From Eublepharis macularius (taxonomy: Eukaryota; Chordata; Lepidosauria; Squamata; Eublepharidae), in contig NC_072795.1 in the NCBI RefSeq assembly GCF_028583425.1, positions 11,431,001 through 11,495,000 of the forward strand: a stretch of DNA of 64,000 nt, read 5' to 3'. Each line of letters opens with the position of its first letter. Within the stretch, counting starts at the first letter, position 1. Made by a program: the position numbers and the translations under genes. The notes below the pieces were generated by a model. The model saw nothing but the letters and a program-made list of their open reading frames with translations, did no database searches and had not been told where the DNA came from. Below are positions 54,862-64,000 of this stretch, piece by piece.

Positions 54862-56630
54862 GATGGTAGCATTAGGTTTACCCTCTCAGTAATCGCTACA
54901 CCTGATTAAGGATTTCTGCCGCATCCGCAATACTGCAATCCCGCTTCACCTCTGATTCCAGAGAGGAGTTACTAAAAGCAGAAGGGGAGGTTTCCGTTCT
55001 CGGATATTTTATCCGTTTTTTAGGGGAAAAAATTCCACCACGCATTTGAAGACCACTTTGAAATAATCAAGCGGAAACTGCTTTTAATAATTCAAGACAC
55101 CAACAGCACCATTCCCCCTCCCAAACACACGCACACTTACTAATCCAAGGCACTAAACCCCACCAAGCCCAAAGGGATGGGAACGTGTTGGGAATTTCTA
55201 AGCCAAGCTAGTCTGAAACTGATTGTGAGCCTGGAAATGAGGGTTGGGGGGGGGGGGGGATTTCTCCGAAGCCAAGCCAGCCCCCTCGTTCTTGGGATCA
55301 GAGCCCCCCCCCTCCAAATGCCCAGATGCCGTGTGGTTTGTGTGCTTTCAGTAGGGCATTCCGTAACTGCCCTGAAATCATCTAAGGGCAGAGGTGGGGG
55401 ATCTTTCTTGGCGAAGGAGAGCAAGGAGAGTGACGCTTGGCGGGTGCAACGCTTGCTGAAAGACGTTCATCTCTCCCCAGCGACTGGATGGAATTGTGTC
55501 TATGCCTGTGCGGCTCAACTCCCTTTGCTATACCTAAAACTAGAAAAAAGCGACACGCAGCACATCAGTTCTGTAGCTCAAGCGAGCAGGCGGTGCACGG
55601 TCCCTGCTTCTCCCGAACTCAGAGCCGGGTTGCTTCTTTGGACACTCATAGTGTAGGAAACAGAGATGGCACCCTATATTCACTTCTTCAGGGGATGCTC
55701 TAGGGTAGCCAACCAAATTTCAGCTACGTTCCATCCACTGAAGAGGACAGGAAATCATGAAGGCCAGCCGTGGAGATGGCTTTATAAAAAGCTCGATGGA
55801 GAAAAGGTCCATCAATGGCTATTAGCTAAATGGAACTGCTGAAAACAAGGTACAGAAAGAAAAAAAAACCCAGGAAAGGGCACTTGCCTTCCAACGAAGC
55901 CCTGCAAATTATTTGGCTGGCCCTGGGTGCAAAACAGGATGCAGGCCTAGAGAGATCTTGTTTTGATCTAGCAGGGATCTTCTGTACTCTTACACACCCC
56001 AGGGTATGGCAAAAGTTGTTTTTGTCCTGCCGTCTCTTCCAGATCTCTATCCCCCCCCCCCCACCCTCAGCTTGAAGTTCCCTGACTTATTCAACTCTGT
56101 GGGCCTCCAAAACAGTTATCAGTAGCCAATGGTGTTCTCCCTATCACGTGCTCTCGCCCTACAAGCGAAGGCAGCTGTCTGAAAGCCCGACTATCTCTGA
56201 TCTGCACCAGCGCCTGACCTAGAAAGCTGGAATGAACACAACAAAAAAGTCCGAGGTGCTGGGGTCTAGGGAGTTAGGACCTGGACAAGACAAAGGTGAC
56301 GAACTAAAGCCGAGGAGATTTTTGGCAAGGCCGATGGAGGAGCGGATGACGCTCTTAGCTAATAAGCGTGGAGCTGTGCTTTGGGAGCTCCCCCCAAGTG
56401 AAAAGGAGCTTGGCAGGGAGAGGCGGATAAGCTGCACCTTTCTCCAGGTGACAAAGGGGAAAGAGCCTGAGGCCCACTGTGCCCACCAAAGCTGCCGCAG
56501 CAAGACTGTCCACTGCTCCCCAGAGCAGCTCTCCAAGGGCAGGCGCCAGGGCTCAGCTTAGCTCCCATGTGCTGGGGTTGTGCAGGGGGCAGCCGTAGAT
56601 ATGTACAGACTCCTGCCTCTCCGTCCAGCT

Positions 56631-63621
<6,991 letters not shown>

Positions 63622-64000
63622 CTGGAGGAGGATTGTAAAAATGTTAGGAAAATGGCAGAGGGGGGAGTAGGCACACTTCATGCAGTGGCACAGCTGGTAC
63701 ATGCCCGACAATCAGACTGGCACCAACTGAAACTGGAGAAATAGCACAGTACAGCTCAGACTGGCAGAAGATTGCTTCTTAGAATGCTCCTCCTGGTTTT
63801 TTTTTACCTCCTTTCATATGAAAAGCTAGCCTCTCAGGAAGAAGGCTCTTAGGATAGGCTTCTCCCTGCAGAGCTACCTTTCCATATGCAGGGGTTTTTT
63901 TTCTTTAATGTGGAAAAGCATTCCAAAATTCAATCACCCATCTCCTCTCTCAAGCTGTATAGGCCAGGAAGAGCTGTACCACACTGCATTTCTGTGCATT

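Overview
The window is vertebrate nuclear DNA, most likely from a squamate reptile. The evidence is intron-split genes, BovB (RTE), CR1, L2-like and L1 LINE pieces, many tRNA-derived SINEs, 5S-rRNA-derived SINEs, hAT elements, palindromic MITEs and abundant microsatellites. I could not settle which squamate lineage it is.

Layout. From 1 to about 46,170 I see no host protein-coding exon: this is transposon-dense intergenic (or deep intronic) DNA, with some unique GC-rich stretches that could be regulatory. Two host genes lie on the minus strand at the right. The first, from about 46,193 (poly-A signal) to about 52,550 (CpG-rich promoter), is a complete four-coding-exon gene for a 350-residue MUL1-type mitochondrial E3 ubiquitin ligase (two membrane segments, GIDE/BAM domain, C-terminal RING). 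It is too diverged from MUL1 to be its plain orthologue and looks like a paralogue. The second, from 56,631 to beyond the window end, is the 3' part of an M13 endothelin-converting-enzyme gene, closest to ECE2. Five coding exons carry the HELTH zinc site, the ENIAD motif and the terminal CEVW; the 5' exons lie outside the window.

In humans MUL1 and ECE1 are near neighbours on 1p36 and CAMK2N2 sits next to ECE2 on 3q27. A MUL1 paralogue beside an ECE2-like gene therefore suggests the second copy of a paralogon that kept its MUL1 member here.

The accessory DNA has several striking structures. An 88-bp minisatellite of exactly 15 near-identical copies lies in an ECE2 intron. A 512-bp insertion consists of 91-bp tandem units with a hammerhead-ribozyme-like core and an inverted start, bounded by a 12-bp target duplication. 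Three more insertions have inverted arms and 11-18-bp target duplications. A compound nested palindrome lies at 25.9-26.6 kb. Six hAT-type elements have perfect or recognisable 8-bp target duplications, several of them nested inside SINEs. Two RFX X-box-like clusters lie in unique DNA, and the MUL1-like promoter carries a cluster of ACTACAA-TCCCAGC-type motifs.
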